Below the pieces are notes generated by a model. The model had not been told where the DNA came from. It did no database searches and was given only the letters and a program-made list of their open reading frames with translations. The translations under genes and the position numbers were made by a program. Shown one piece after another: positions 25,089 through 33,844 of a stretch of DNA of 64,000 nt. The stretch is from an uncultured Clostridia bacterium (GTDB taxonomy: Bacteria; Bacillota; Clostridia; Christensenellales; Borkfalkiaceae), in contig CANRAR010000001.1 in the NCBI GenBank assembly GCA_947628675.1, positions 62,001 to 126,000 of the forward strand, in the 5' to 3' direction. Numbering within the stretch: the stretch's first letter is position 1; every line of letters starts with the position of its first letter.

Positions 25089-25119
25089 GCGCGCCCGCCG
25101 TCCGTGACGGCGGGCGCGC
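25089..25119. repeat. GC hairpin next to yfcE
   Basis: 14-bp perfect stem (GCGCGCCCGCCGTC on the left), loop CGT, then A7 on the plus strand. For the minus-strand yfcE gene the T run precedes the stem, so it is not a classical terminator. Confidence 0.6.
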
Positions 25120-25150
25120 AAAAAAAGGCAATGGGTTACAGCGGCGAGGG

Positions 25151-25684
25151 TTACAGGGTGGCGCGATTGAAGGGGGTGCCCGTTTCCACATCCTTCCAAG
25201 TGAGGGCGTTGCTCTCCAAAACGAGGTAGGAGTGCGGTGAATCCTCCTTGGGAATGGACACCGACCCGCAGTTGACGTAGATGTAATTTTCCCGCTCTTC
25301 AAAGGCGGGCACGTGGAAGTGTCCGTTTACGAGGACGTCGCCCGCTTTGAGGTTCGCGGGCATGAGATGCCCGTGGGCAAACACGACGGTGCGCTTTTCC
25401 GTGGGCAAGAACGCGAAGTCCGCCTCGACGGGAAATTCGAGGACGAGGGTATCCACCTGACTGTCACAGTTGCCCTTGATGCAGAGGATGTCCTCCTTCA
25501 TCGAGTTGAGAATGGCCGCCGTTTTCAATGTGTCGTAGTCGCGGGGAAGGGCATTGCGCGCGCCGTGATAGAGAAGGTCGCCGAGCAGGATGAGTTTTTG
25601 GGCGCGCTCCTCCTCGTAGCGCGCTTTGAGCAGGGCACAGTAGTATGCCGAGCCGTGGATGTCCGATGCGATGACGTATTTCAT
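25151..25684 (-). CDS. YfcE/MJ0936-family metallophosphoesterase
   Basis: 177 aa from ATG at 25684 (AAGGAGC upstream in minus orientation). All five calcineurin-like motifs are visible: SDIHG, LLGDLLYHG, KGNCD, FAHGH and NGHFHVP. The family hydrolyses phosphodiesters or small nucleotide substrates in the cytoplasm. The frame extends further upstream without a good RBS; the family N-terminus (MKYVIASDIHG) fixes the start. Confidence 0.92.
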   Translation of the reverse strand: MKYVIASDIHGSAYYCALLKARYEEERAQKLILLGDLLYHGARNALPRDYDTLKTAAILNSMKEDILCIKGNCDSQVDTLVLEFPVEADFAFLPTEKRTVVFAHGHLMPANLKAGDVLVNGHFHVPAFEERENYIYVNCGSVSIPKEDSPHSYLVLESNALTWKDVETGTPFNRATL

Positions 25685-26087
25685 AAAATGCTCCTTTATT
25701 GGTGGGGTTTGAGGGCGAGATTTTGGCGAATCGTTGGCGCGCGCGGGGCGGCGCTCGATGGGTAGGGGCAGCAAAAACTGACAATAATGTATCAATTCTA
25801 CTGTGAGTAGAGATAGATTTGGGCGCATCGATAAAGAGAAAGAAAATCTTTACTTTATATTTTTATTCCAGCATTTTTTATATTTTATATTTTCTTTCTT
25901 CTTATATTTTCTTCTCTTTTCTTGGCTACTTTCTTTCTTGCCGGAGCGTCCCATCCGTCTTTCCTCGAAAGCGCCGACAAGAAGGGCGCCCCGCCCCCCG
26001 TGTCCCCCGCTCCGCTCGATCGGCGGGTGCGATGATTAGGCGGGTCGGAATGACGCGGTTACCCTTGCGCGGGGCGGTCGGACTTCG
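25685..26087. other. Intergenic A/T- and pyrimidine-rich stretch
   Basis: No gene seen. 25835-25945 is strongly T/pyrimidine-rich with runs such as TTTTATATTTTCTTTC, in contrast to the GC-rich surroundings. From about 26037 the main repeat family begins with a lone GGTCGGAATGACGCGG half copy. Confidence 0.5.
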
Positions 26088-26371
26088 TTGTTCGGGATTC
26101 TTCGGTTCCCTACTTCGCGCTACGCGCTCGTGCCGCCCTTAGTAGACGAATAGTGCGGGCGGGGCAGAATGACGCGGGGAGACGGGCAGGGGGTCGGACT
26201 TCGTTGTTCGGGATTCTTCGGTCGCTGTGCTCCCTCAGAATGACGCGGGGAGACGGGCAGGGGGTCGGACTTCGTTTGTCGGGATTCTTACTTCGCCTAC
26301 GGCTCGTGCCGCGCTTAGTAGACGAATGGTGCGCGCGGGGCGGGGGCTACGCCCCCACTCAGAATGACGCG
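26088..26371. repeat. Three tandem-spaced copies of the main repeat
   Basis: Copies at 26088-26176, 26194-26247 and 26265-26371, all in the same orientation: TCGGACTTCG flank, CGGGATTCTT arm, variable centre, CAGAATGACGCG arm. Copies 1 and 3 carry a nested module with TAGTAGACGAATAGTGCG or close variant. The last copy overlaps the 3' end of the GIY-YIG gene. Confidence 0.8.
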
Positions 26372-26649
26372 TCGGGGGATAAATCGCTCCATGTCGGGTT
26401 TTGTTCCTCTATGAGTGCGATCTTTTTTGCGCGCGTTTTTCCCTTCAATGCCTTTTCGCGCTCGATTGCCGCGCGCTCATTGTCGTGTGTTTCGAGAAAT
26501 ACAAGGCGATGTAAGTGATAGCGTTTGCTGAACCCTTCGCAAATACCGTGCTTATGTTCGTACATTCTTCGCGCGATGTCATTCGTCACGCCTACATAGA
26601 GCGTCGTTTTTCTGTCGTTCGTGATGATGTATGTGTAAAAGTTTTTCAT
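26359..26649 (-). CDS. GIY-YIG single-domain nuclease bounded by repeat copies
   Basis: 96 aa. The GIY-YIG core is YTYIITN...TLYVGVTNDIARRMYEHKHG, with Arg in the expected helix and a Glu in ERAAIEREKAL; the end NPTWSDL is usual for the small UPF0213/YhbQ-like subfamily. The last four residues and the stop codon (Asp-Ala-Ser-Phe-stop) are encoded by the repeat arm at 26358-26371. The ATG (26649) is 6 bp from the next repeat copy (26656-26710). No Shine-Dalgarno sequence is seen. Nuclease activity is inferred. The tight fit between repeats suggests a repeat-associated gene. Confidence 0.85.
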   Translation of the reverse strand: MKNFYTYIITNDRKTTLYVGVTNDIARRMYEHKHGICEGFSKRYHLHRLVFLETHDNERAAIEREKALKGKTRAKKIALIEEQNPTWSDLSPDASF

Positions 26650-26655
26650 GGCGGG

Positions 26656-26847
26656 TCGGACTGCGTTGTTCGGGATTCTTCACCCCCGTGAGGGGGTTCA
26701 GAATGACGCGGTAGACAGGCAGGGGGCGGACTGCGTTGTTCGGGATTCTTCGCTACGCTCAGAATGACGCGGGGGAACGGGCGGGACAGAATGACGCGGG
26801 GGCGGACTGCGTTGCTCGGGATTCTTCGCTACGCTCAGAATGACGCG
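26656..26847. repeat. Three further copies of the main repeat
   Basis: Copies at 26656-26710 (centre ACCCCCGTGAGGGGGT), 26726-26771 and 26802-26847 (both with the short centre GCTACGC), plus a half copy at 26781-26798. All are in the same orientation as those at 26088-26371. Confidence 0.85.
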
Positions 26848-26856
26848 GTGGGGCGG

Positions 26857-27654
26857 TCAGAGGGGGGCGGAGAGGAGTTCGCGGATCTTGGTGAGGACGC
26901 CGCCCTGTTCGTTGGAGGGGACGGTGCGCCCCACGAGTTTGATGAGGGGCGGGTAGCCGTTCTCCGTCACGTACGCGTTGCCGCACTCCACGAGCATCTC
27001 GTAGTCGTTCATGTGGTCGCCGAATGCGAGGCATTCCTCGCGGCGCAGTCCGAAATTGCGCTGTAAAAAGCGGATCGCCTCGCCCTTGTTCGCCTCGGGT
27101 GCGGAGACGTCGCACCAATCGAACCCCGAGATGATGGTGCGCAGTTCGGGCAGGCGGGGCGGCAATACCTTGATGCAGTTCTTCGCCGCGGCAATTTCGT
27201 CGTACACCGCGATCTTGCATATGTCCTCCGTGCCGATGACGTCGTCGAGGCTCTCCACGTACTTGCAGTGGGTGTACGCCGCCATCGAATAGGAGTAGAA
27301 GGGCTCGGCTCTGTCCTCGATGTAGGCGCAGTTGACCCCGCACAGCATGGGGTAGAGGTGGGGGAGGGCGCGGATCTCGTCGAGGGCGGGCTTTAAGGCG
27401 CGATCTTTGATGGGGGTGAGGTGCAACGTCTCGCCGCGGTACTTGACGAGCGCGCCATTTTCACAAATAAAGAGTACCTTGTCTTCTACGGGGGCGAACA
27501 GCGTTTTGAGGTTGGCGTACTGCCGCCCGCTCGCCGGGGCGAACAGAATGCCGCGCCTATGCAGTTGTTCGATGAGGGGGAAGATCTCCGCGGGCACCTT
27601 GCGCGCGCCGTCGAGAAGCGTTCCGTCCAGATCGGTCGCAATGAACTTGATCAT
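26857..27654 (-). CDS. Cof-type HAD-IIB hydrolase
   Basis: 265 aa. Motif I DLDGTLLD, motif II ASGRQYANL, the cap domain in the middle, and motifs III/IV with NKGEAIRFL and FGDHMNDYEML. The family dephosphorylates sugar phosphates and cofactors in the cytoplasm; substrate not predictable. Same strand and 97 bp after the MDR protein gene, possibly one operon. Confidence 0.9.
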   Translation of the reverse strand: MIKFIATDLDGTLLDGARKVPAEIFPLIEQLHRRGILFAPASGRQYANLKTLFAPVEDKVLFICENGALVKYRGETLHLTPIKDRALKPALDEIRALPHLYPMLCGVNCAYIEDRAEPFYSYSMAAYTHCKYVESLDDVIGTEDICKIAVYDEIAAAKNCIKVLPPRLPELRTIISGFDWCDVSAPEANKGEAIRFLQRNFGLRREECLAFGDHMNDYEMLVECGNAYVTENGYPPLIKLVGRTVPSNEQGGVLTKIRELLSAPL

Positions 27655-27699
27655 GGTGTTTTGATGGGATGGGGTGGGATTTTTGCTTATTTTTTGCGG

Positions 27700-27728
27700 C
27701 GCCCGCCGACGCGTGGCGTCGGCGGGCG
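27700..27728. repeat. GC hairpin between MDR and HAD genes
   Basis: 13-bp perfect stem CGCCCGCCGACGC / GCGTCGGCGGGCG with loop GTG. The T run lies on the wrong side for minus-strand termination, so it may instead stabilise or process the transcript. Confidence 0.55.
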
Positions 27729-27751
27729 GTTGAAATCGGAAGAGCGGCGGG

Positions 27752-28762
27752 TTATACGAGGCTGACGATGTTGTACTCGCTGACGTCGCGCTCGGGGTGG
27801 TCGGCGTACGTCTTGAAAAATTCCCCGAGATCCTTGGGCTTGATGACGTTGACGCGGCGGGGCGTAACTTCCGCGGCGTGGTTGGCGGACAGGTTGATGG
27901 CGTTCTCCGCGTAGTCCGAACAACTCCACACGCAGTGCAGGGAGAGTTTCTTTTTGAGGGCGGAGGAGAAGTCGAGGACGAGGTTGCTCTGCGCCATCCC
28001 CGAGAGGACGACGGTGGCTTCCCGTGCGCACACGCGGAAGGCGAGCGTGGGGTCGTTCCCCTTGGCGCTCGTCACATACACGGCGCCCGAGACGAGCCGT
28101 CCGCCCGTGATCTGGGCGACGTTTTCGAGGAGGGAATCGTCGGCTTCCAGCGAATAGTACACGCCGCAGGCGCGGGCGTATTCGAGGTTCGCGGGGTCGG
28201 CGTCGATGAGAATGGGCACGATCTGGCGGTAGATGAGGAGGCGGCAGAGAAGAATTCCCAAGAGATTGGCGCCGATGACGGCGACGTGCTGCCCCTTTTG
28301 TGCGCCGAGCGCTTCGTGCGTCGCCTGTGAGAGGGCGATGTGGTGCAGAAGCAGCGAACTTTCGTCGTTGACGGCGTCGGGCAGGGGCGTCATATCCGAG
28401 GGGGAGACGAGCACAAAGTCGGACAAAAAGCCGTCCGCCGTCTGTCCGCAGGCGACGATCTCCTCCGTCTCGAAGTCGCGCTTCTGGACGCCCGTATCCT
28501 CCTCCCGGCGGAAGGCGTGAAGAAGGACGCGCGTCCCCTTGGGGAACAATAGGTGCGCCCCCTCCTCCGCGACGATGCCGATGGCGAGCCGCCCCGGGAT
28601 GAGCGGGTACTTCGGCTTGATCGCGCCGAGATACAGCGCCGCATCGACGCCGTTCACGAGAATTTTTGTGACGCGCACTCTGATTTTTCCCTCGACGGGC
28701 GCGGGATTTTCCGCTTTGGTGCCTTCCAACCTGCCGGCGGCAGTCAATTTCCAGACGTTCAT
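27752..28762 (-). CDS. MDR (zinc-type alcohol dehydrogenase-like) protein lacking zinc ligands
   Basis: 336 aa from ATG at 28762 (TTGGAGGCGT upstream). Fold signature: PLIPGRLAIGIVAEEG in the GroES-like half, then the nucleotide region HVAVIGANLLGILLCRLLI. The catalytic-zinc positions are changed: the usual CG(S/T)D is NGVD and the GHE is GRLA, and no structural four-cysteine zinc lobe is seen. It may be a zinc-independent reductase or a non-catalytic paralogue. Own promoter at 28800-28828. Confidence 0.8.
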   Translation of the reverse strand: MNVWKLTAAGRLEGTKAENPAPVEGKIRVRVTKILVNGVDAALYLGAIKPKYPLIPGRLAIGIVAEEGAHLLFPKGTRVLLHAFRREEDTGVQKRDFETEEIVACGQTADGFLSDFVLVSPSDMTPLPDAVNDESSLLLHHIALSQATHEALGAQKGQHVAVIGANLLGILLCRLLIYRQIVPILIDADPANLEYARACGVYYSLEADDSLLENVAQITGGRLVSGAVYVTSAKGNDPTLAFRVCAREATVVLSGMAQSNLVLDFSSALKKKLSLHCVWSCSDYAENAINLSANHAAEVTPRRVNVIKPKDLGEFFKTYADHPERDVSEYNIVSLV

Positions 28763-28799
28763 ACGCCTCCAAACCGCAATGTTTGCGTTTCCATCTTCT

Positions 28800-28828
28800 A
28801 TTATACCGCAATCTTTTGCGATTTGCAA
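28800..28828 (-). promoter_or_regulatory. Promoter of MDR gene
   Basis: On the minus strand: TTGCAA (28823-28828), 17 bp, TATAAT (28800-28805). Confidence 0.75.
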
Positions 28829-28911
28829 GCGTTTGGAGACAACCCGCCCTTTCTGCGCCGCGAAAAATTTCCGCGAGTGCGTAAGTTTTTTGTTTTGCCC
28901 GTAAAAATGAG

Positions 28912-28940
28912 TTGACGAACGGGGAGAAAACGGATATAAT
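28912..28940 (+). promoter_or_regulatory. Promoter of rpmE
   Basis: TTGACG (28912-28917), 17 bp, TATAAT (28935-28940). GAGGTGAAAGG lies before the ATG. Confidence 0.8.
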
Positions 28941-28979
28941 AGGGTAGAATTCCAATTCAAGCAGCGAGGTGAAAGGACT

Positions 28980-29183
28980 ATGAAAGCGGAGATCCATCCC
29001 AAATACCGCGAAGTGACGGTGGTTTGCGCCTGCGGGGAGACCTTCAAGACGGGCACCACCAAGGACGTGGATATTCTCAAAGTGGATATTTGCAGTAAAT
29101 GCCACCCCTTCTTCACGGGGAGACAGAAGCTCGTAGATACCGGCGGACGTGTCGATAAATTCAAGAAAAGATACGGCATTTAA
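28980..29183 (+). CDS. rpmE: 50S ribosomal protein L31 (zinc form)
   Basis: 67 aa, usual length. Zinc ligands are Cys-Ala-Cys in [10 protein letters not shown] and Cys-x-x-Cys in [11 protein letters not shown]. It ends [10 protein letters not shown] as expected. Monocistronic with promoter and terminator. Confidence 0.96.
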   Translation: MKAEIHPKYREVTVVCACGETFKTGTTKDVDILKVDICSKCHPFFTGRQKLVDTGGRVDKFKKRYGI

Positions 29184-29189
29184 CGGCAT

Positions 29190-29218
29190 ACGGCCCCTCT
29201 CGGTAAAGGGGTCGTTTT
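29190..29218 (+). terminator. Terminator of rpmE
   Basis: Stem ACGGCCCCT / AGGGGTCGT (G-T pair included) with an 8-base loop, followed by a T-rich run. Confidence 0.7.
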
Positions 29219-29371
29219 GTTGTAATTTTTGTTGAAGATCTCTTGACTGCGTTGCGCCGTGATGCGCGCCGCTATACGTCGGCGAAGTGATATGGCGGGC
29301 AGAGGGGATAGACACCCCTTTCGGTGCGCAAGGGCGCGCGCCACTTCCCCCTCGAGGGGGAAGCAAGGGGG

Positions 29372-29425
29372 TCGGACTGCGTTGTTCGGGATTCTTCGGG
29401 GGCGTTACCCCCTCAGAATGACGCG
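29372..29425. repeat. Main dispersed repeat copy
   Basis: TCGGACTGCGTTGTTCGGGA start, centre GGGGGCGTTACCCCC, end TCAGAATGACGCG. It lies in the 288-bp gap between rpmE and the DUF1385-PrmC gene, which otherwise holds no gene. Confidence 0.8.
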
Positions 29426-29471
29426 GAAAAAGCGGGCATAAGCAAGAGAAACAGGTATCGACGAGAGAAAG

Positions 29472-31313
29472 ATGAGAAGAAAGAAGACGAACCGTACTTA
29501 CATCGGCGGGCAGGCCGTGATCCAGGGCGTCATGATGCGCGGAAGGCGCGGCATGGCGACCGTCGTGCGCGACGACGCGGGCGAATTGCAACTCGAAGCC
29601 AAGCGCATCACCCCGCCCGAAAAGCGCAAGAAGATCGCGCGGTTCCCCTTCATCCGCGGCGTCGTCAACTTCGTGACCTCGCTCGTGGACGGGATGCGCG
29701 CGCTCTTCAGAAGTTCGGAAGTTGCCATTGCGGACGACGAGGAGCCCTCCAAACTCTCGCAATGGGTCGCCGACCACTGGAAAATCAGCGTGGGGGAGAT
29801 CGTGACGACCATCTCCACCATCCTCGGCATCATCATCGCGGTGGGGCTCTTCCTCTTCTTGCCGCTGTACTTTACGGGGCTCATCGCCGACGCCGCGCCC
29901 GTCATCAACAACGACTACGGCGTTTGGTATCACCTCATCGAGGGGGGATTCCGCCTCGTCATCTTCATTCTCTATATCCTGTTTACGCTCATCTTCAAAT
30001 CGCTCCGCGAGACCTACCAATATCACGGCGCGGAGCATAAGACCATCAACTGCTACGAATACGGGCTGCCCCTCACCGTGGAGAACGTGAAGGGGTGCTC
30101 CCGTCTGCACGACAGGTGCGGCACGACGTTCATCTTCATCGTGCTCATCGTCTCCATTCTCGTGTTCGCGCTCGTGGGCGTTCCGCTCACGATGTTCTAC
30201 GACTGGGCGGGCATCGGGGCGCGCATCTGGAGAAACCTCATCTCCTTCTTCGTGCGGCTGTTGCTTTTGCCCGTGGTGGCGGGCGTCTCGTATGAAGTTC
30301 TGAAACTTCTCGCGCTCACCGATTCCGTGCTCGTTCTGCCCTTCAAGGCGCCCGGGTTCCTCCTGCAAAAGCTGACGACCCGCGAGCCCACCGACGACAT
30401 GATCGAGTGCGCCATCAAGGCGTTCGAGAAAGCCAAGGACATGGACGAGAACCCCGACTCCCCCGAAAAGACGTTTGCGACGGAGACCAAGATCTCCAAA
30501 CTTCTGCCCATGATGAAGAAGTCCTTCGCGGAGAAGGACATCGACGGCTCGGATGCGGAGTGGATCCTGAGCCTCAAACTGCATATCCCGCGGAGCGCGC
30601 TCACCGAGGACAGGGTCATCTCCCGCGCAGAGTGCCGCGAAATTCTCACGGTGTTCGAGGAGCGCATGACGGGCAGGCCGCTGTGGTACATCATCGGGGA
30701 CACCGAATTCTACGGCTACACCATCAAAGTGGACGAGCGGGTGCTCATCCCCCGCCCCGAGACCGAACTTCTCGTTCGGCAGGCCATTTCCACCATCCGC
30801 GGCGGGGACAACGTGCTCGACCTCTGCACGGGGAGCGGCGCCGTTGCCATTGCCGTCGCGGGGGAAGTTTCCAAGGACAGAGCCGTCACCGTGACGGCGA
30901 CGGACATCTCGGACGCCGCCCTCGCCGTGGCGCGCGAGAACGCCCGCCTCAACAAGGCGAGCATCACCTTCGTAAAGAGCGACCTCTTCGAGAACGTGCG
31001 CGGCAGGTTCAACGTAATAACCGCCAACCCGCCCTATGTGCCCGCCGAGGAAGTGGGGGCGCTCCCCCCCGACGTGCGCGACTTCGAGCCGCACATCGCC
31101 CTCAACGGCGGCGCCGACGGGCTGGACTTCTACCGCCGCATCGCCGCCAAGGTCAGCCGCTATATGGCGCGGGGCGGGATGCTCATCATGGAGTGCGGCG
31201 AAAACCAAGCCAAAGAGATCATCAAGATCTTCCAGAGTGCGACGCGGTGCGACTTCGCCATGGTCGTCAAAGACCTCGCGGGCGTGGAGCGCATCGTGAA
31301 GATCGGGTTCTGA
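29472..31313 (+). CDS. Fusion of DUF1385 membrane protein and PrmC release-factor methyltransferase
   Basis: 613 aa in one frame. Residues 1-310 are a DUF1385 (YqhQ-like) membrane protein: IGGQAVIQGVMMRGRRGMA, four to five hydrophobic helices, and the conserved YHGAEHKTINCYE with CSRLHDRCGTTF. Residues about 325-613 are PrmC/HemK: helical N-domain, IPRPETELLV, VLDLCTGSGAVAIAVA and the catalytic NPPY at 519-522. PrmC methylates the GGQ glutamine of release factors, and prfA follows directly. The two parts are separate neighbours in many Firmicutes; here the join lacks a stop codon. Confidence 0.9.
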   Translation: MRRKKTNRTYIGGQAVIQGVMMRGRRGMATVVRDDAGELQLEAKRITPPEKRKKIARFPFIRGVVNFVTSLVDGMRALFRSSEVAIADDEEPSKLSQWVADHWKISVGEIVTTISTILGIIIAVGLFLFLPLYFTGLIADAAPVINNDYGVWYHLIEGGFRLVIFILYILFTLIFKSLRETYQYHGAEHKTINCYEYGLPLTVENVKGCSRLHDRCGTTFIFIVLIVSILVFALVGVPLTMFYDWAGIGARIWRNLISFFVRLLLLPVVAGVSYEVLKLLALTDSVLVLPFKAPGFLLQKLTTREPTDDMIECAIKAFEKAKDMDENPDSPEKTFATETKISKLLPMMKKSFAEKDIDGSDAEWILSLKLHIPRSALTEDRVISRAECREILTVFEERMTGRPLWYIIGDTEFYGYTIKVDERVLIPRPETELLVRQAISTIRGGDNVLDLCTGSGAVAIAVAGEVSKDRAVTVTATDISDAALAVARENARLNKASITFVKSDLFENVRGRFNVITANPPYVPAEEVGALPPDVRDFEPHIALNGGADGLDFYRRIAAKVSRYMARGGMLIMECGENQAKEIIKIFQSATRCDFAMVVKDLAGVERIVKIGF

Positions 31314-31314
31314 T

Positions 31315-32388
31315 ATGCTGAAAAAGATAGGCGAGATCGCGGCGCGGTACGATGCGCTCTCCAACCTGCTCTCCTCCCCCGAGGCGCTCTCCGACATGGA
31401 GCAGTACAAAAAACTCTCCAAGGAGCGCGCCGACCTCGAGGAGATCGTGGGCGTGTACCGCGAATACGAGCGCACGGAGGCAGAGATGAACGCCGCCTTT
31501 GCGGAGGCGGAGCGGGAATCGGGCGAGATGCGCGACCTCTTCCGCGAGGAGGGGTACGCCTGCAGAGACAGGCTGCAATCCCTCGAGGAGCGGCTGAAAG
31601 TGTTGCTTCTCCCCAAGGACAAGAACGATGAACGGGGTTGTACGCTCGAAATACGGGCGGGCGCGGGCGGCGAGGAGGCCGCTCTCTTTGCGTACGAACT
31701 CTACCGGATGTACATGGGGTGCTGCGAGCGGCACCGCCTGAAATGGGAAGTGGTGGACCTCAACGAGACCGAACTGGGCGGCGTGAAGGAGGCCATCGTC
31801 AACATCACGGGCAAGGGCGCCTATAAACGGCTGAAATACGAGAGCGGGGTGCACCGCGTACAGCGCGTCCCCGAGACGGAATCGCAGGGGCGCATCCATA
31901 CCTCGACGGCGACCGTCGCCGTTCTCCCCGAGGCGGAGGACGTGGAGGTGCAGATCGATGAAAAGGACATCCGCGTCGATCTCTTCCGTTCCTCGGGCGC
32001 GGGCGGGCAGAAGGTCAACAAGACGGAGACCGCCATCCGCATCACGCACTTCCCCACGGGCATCGTGGTGACCTGCCAGGACGAGCGGAGCCAACTTCAA
32101 AACAGGGAAAAGGCGTACAGGGTGCTGAAGGCGCGGCTGTACGAGTATTACAGCGAGCGGGCGGCGGGTGCGGAGGCCGCCAGCCGCAAGAGCCTCGTGG
32201 GAACGGGGGACAGGAGCGAACGTATCCGCACCTATAATTTTCCGCAGAACCGCATCACCGATCACCGCATCGGGCTCTCCCTGCACGATATGGAGAGTTT
32301 CCTCGCGGGGGACATCGACGAAATGACGGAGGCGCTCGCACGGGCGGAGACGGAGGCCAAACTTGCCGCCGCTTCCGACGGGGATTGA
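31315..32388 (+). CDS. prfA: Peptide chain release factor 1
   Basis: 357 aa. The GGQ motif is in SSGAGGQKVNKTE, the substrate of the preceding PrmC domain. The stop-codon-reading tripeptide is PET in RVQRVPETESQGR, which fits the PxT class of RF1 (UAA/UAG). One base separates it from the fusion gene. No frameshift. Confidence 0.96.
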   Translation: MLKKIGEIAARYDALSNLLSSPEALSDMEQYKKLSKERADLEEIVGVYREYERTEAEMNAAFAEAERESGEMRDLFREEGYACRDRLQSLEERLKVLLLPKDKNDERGCTLEIRAGAGGEEAALFAYELYRMYMGCCERHRLKWEVVDLNETELGGVKEAIVNITGKGAYKRLKYESGVHRVQRVPETESQGRIHTSTATVAVLPEAEDVEVQIDEKDIRVDLFRSSGAGGQKVNKTETAIRITHFPTGIVVTCQDERSQLQNREKAYRVLKARLYEYYSERAAGAEAASRKSLVGTGDRSERIRTYNFPQNRITDHRIGLSLHDMESFLAGDIDEMTEALARAETEAKLAAASDGD

Positions 32389-32404
32389 GCGCGGGAGGCC
32401 GCTT

Positions 32405-33610
32405 ATGGAAATAAAAGACAGACTTGCGGCGCGGGTGCGCGCCATTTCACCTTCCCTTACGCTCGCCATCAGCGCGCGGGCAAAGGCGATGAAGGCGGCG
32501 GGGGAGGACGTCATCTCCTTCGGCGCGGGCGAGCCCGACTTCAACACGCCCGAACATATCATCGAGGCGGCGAAGGACGCCCTCGACCGCGGCTATACGA
32601 AATATACGCCCTCGGCGGGGCTCCTCGAACTCCGCCGCGCCATTTGCAGCAAATTCGCGCGGGACAACGGGCTGGAATACGAATCTTCGCAGATCGTCGT
32701 CTCGAGCGGCGCGAAGCACTCCATCTTCAACGTCTGCTTTGCCCTTTTGAACGAGGGGGATGAAGTCATCATCCCCGCGCCGTACTGGCTCACCTACCCC
32801 GAAGTTGTGAAGGTGTGCGGGGGCGTACCCGTGTACGTGCGCGCGAGCAAGCGGGCGGGCTTCAAAATCACCCCCGAGCAGCTGAAGGCCGCCATTACGC
32901 CGAGAACCAAACTCTTCATCTTCAACTCGCCCTGCAACCCCACGGGCGCGGTGTACTCCGAGCGCGAGGTGCGCGCCCTCGCCGAAGTTTGCGAGGCGGC
33001 GGATATTCTCGTGCTCTCCGATGAGATCTACGAAAAACTCGTCTACGGCGAGGTGAAGCCCTTCTCGTTTGCCGCCTGTTCGGACTGGGCGAAGGAGCAC
33101 ACCATCACCGTGAACGGCGTCTCCAAGACGTATGCGATGACGGGCTGGCGCATTGGCTACCTTGCCGCCCCGCACGACATTGCGAGAGCCATCGACTCCT
33201 TCCAGAGTCACGCGACGAGCAACGCCAACTCCATTGCGCAGTACGCGACGCTGAAGGCGCTCTCTTCGCCCGAGGCGGCGGTGGAGGAGATGGTGGCGCG
33301 GTTCGCGCGGCGCAGGCTTGCCATGATCGAGCGCATTTCGGATATGCAGGGGGCGTATTGCATCATCCCCGACGGCGCGTTCTACGCGATGCTCGTCGTG
33401 AGCGGGGCGTACGGCAAGAAATTCGGCAGCCGCGAAATTACCGACTCCGTGAGTTTTGCGGAGATCCTGCTCGACGCAGCCAAGGTCGCCGTGGTGCCCG
33501 GCGCGGCGTTCGGCGCCGACGACTGCGTGAGGCTCTCCTACTCCCTCTCCATGCGCGATATGTTGGAGGGGCTGGATAGAATTGACGCTTTCCTGCAAAG
33601 TTTGAGATAA
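32405..33610 (+). CDS. Pyridoxal phosphate aminotransferase (class I/II, aspartate aminotransferase-like)
   Basis: 401 aa from ATG at 32405, with GGGAGG six bases upstream; an in-frame GTG/ATG further up lies inside prfA. Motifs: SFGAGEPDFNTPEHI, NSPCNPTGAVYS, VLSDEIYEKLVY and the PLP lysine in GVSKTYAMTGWRIGY. Probably transfers the amino group between aspartate or aromatic acids and 2-oxoglutarate. Substrate not certain. Confidence 0.92.
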   Translation: MEIKDRLAARVRAISPSLTLAISARAKAMKAAGEDVISFGAGEPDFNTPEHIIEAAKDALDRGYTKYTPSAGLLELRRAICSKFARDNGLEYESSQIVVSSGAKHSIFNVCFALLNEGDEVIIPAPYWLTYPEVVKVCGGVPVYVRASKRAGFKITPEQLKAAITPRTKLFIFNSPCNPTGAVYSEREVRALAEVCEAADILVLSDEIYEKLVYGEVKPFSFAACSDWAKEHTITVNGVSKTYAMTGWRIGYLAAPHDIARAIDSFQSHATSNANSIAQYATLKALSSPEAAVEEMVARFARRRLAMIERISDMQGAYCIIPDGAFYAMLVVSGAYGKKFGSREITDSVSFAEILLDAAKVAVVPGAAFGADDCVRLSYSLSMRDMLEGLDRIDAFLQSLR

Positions 33611-33629
33611 GGTGGGGCAATTTTTGTGC

Positions 33630-33712
33630 CCCTCCCCCTGTGTCCCCCATTGCGGAGAAAGGCTCCACAAATCATATGGTCGCCTTTCCCGAAAGCCACA
33701 AGGAAGGCTCCC
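33630..33712. repeat. 83-bp CATATG repeat, copy 2
   Basis: Inverted relative to 11448-11530. Includes GGAGAAAGGCTCCACAAATC, CATATG and CCGAAAGCCACAAGGAAGGC. It lies between the aminotransferase gene and the promoter at 33778. Confidence 0.8.
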
Positions 33713-33777
33713 CTGAGGGGAAGGGGATAAGGACGAAGACGGGCGGAAGAAATTTTCGACTATTTTTCGGAAACTAC

Positions 33778-33806
33778 TTGAAAAGTCACGGAAAACTTGA
33801 TAGAAT
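33778..33806 (+). promoter_or_regulatory. Promoter of the P-loop gene
   Basis: TTGAAA (33778-33783), 17 bp, TAGAAT (33801-33806). Confidence 0.7.
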
Positions 33807-33844
33807 AAAAGTACCAAATTATGCCGATAAGGTAGGAGGACTTC

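Noticed and set aside
27687..31622. Very long minus-strand open frame (1311 codons)
   Set aside because: It spans several well-supported genes on both strands, and its predicted protein is Arg/His/Asp-rich and of no family; it is a GC-bias shadow.
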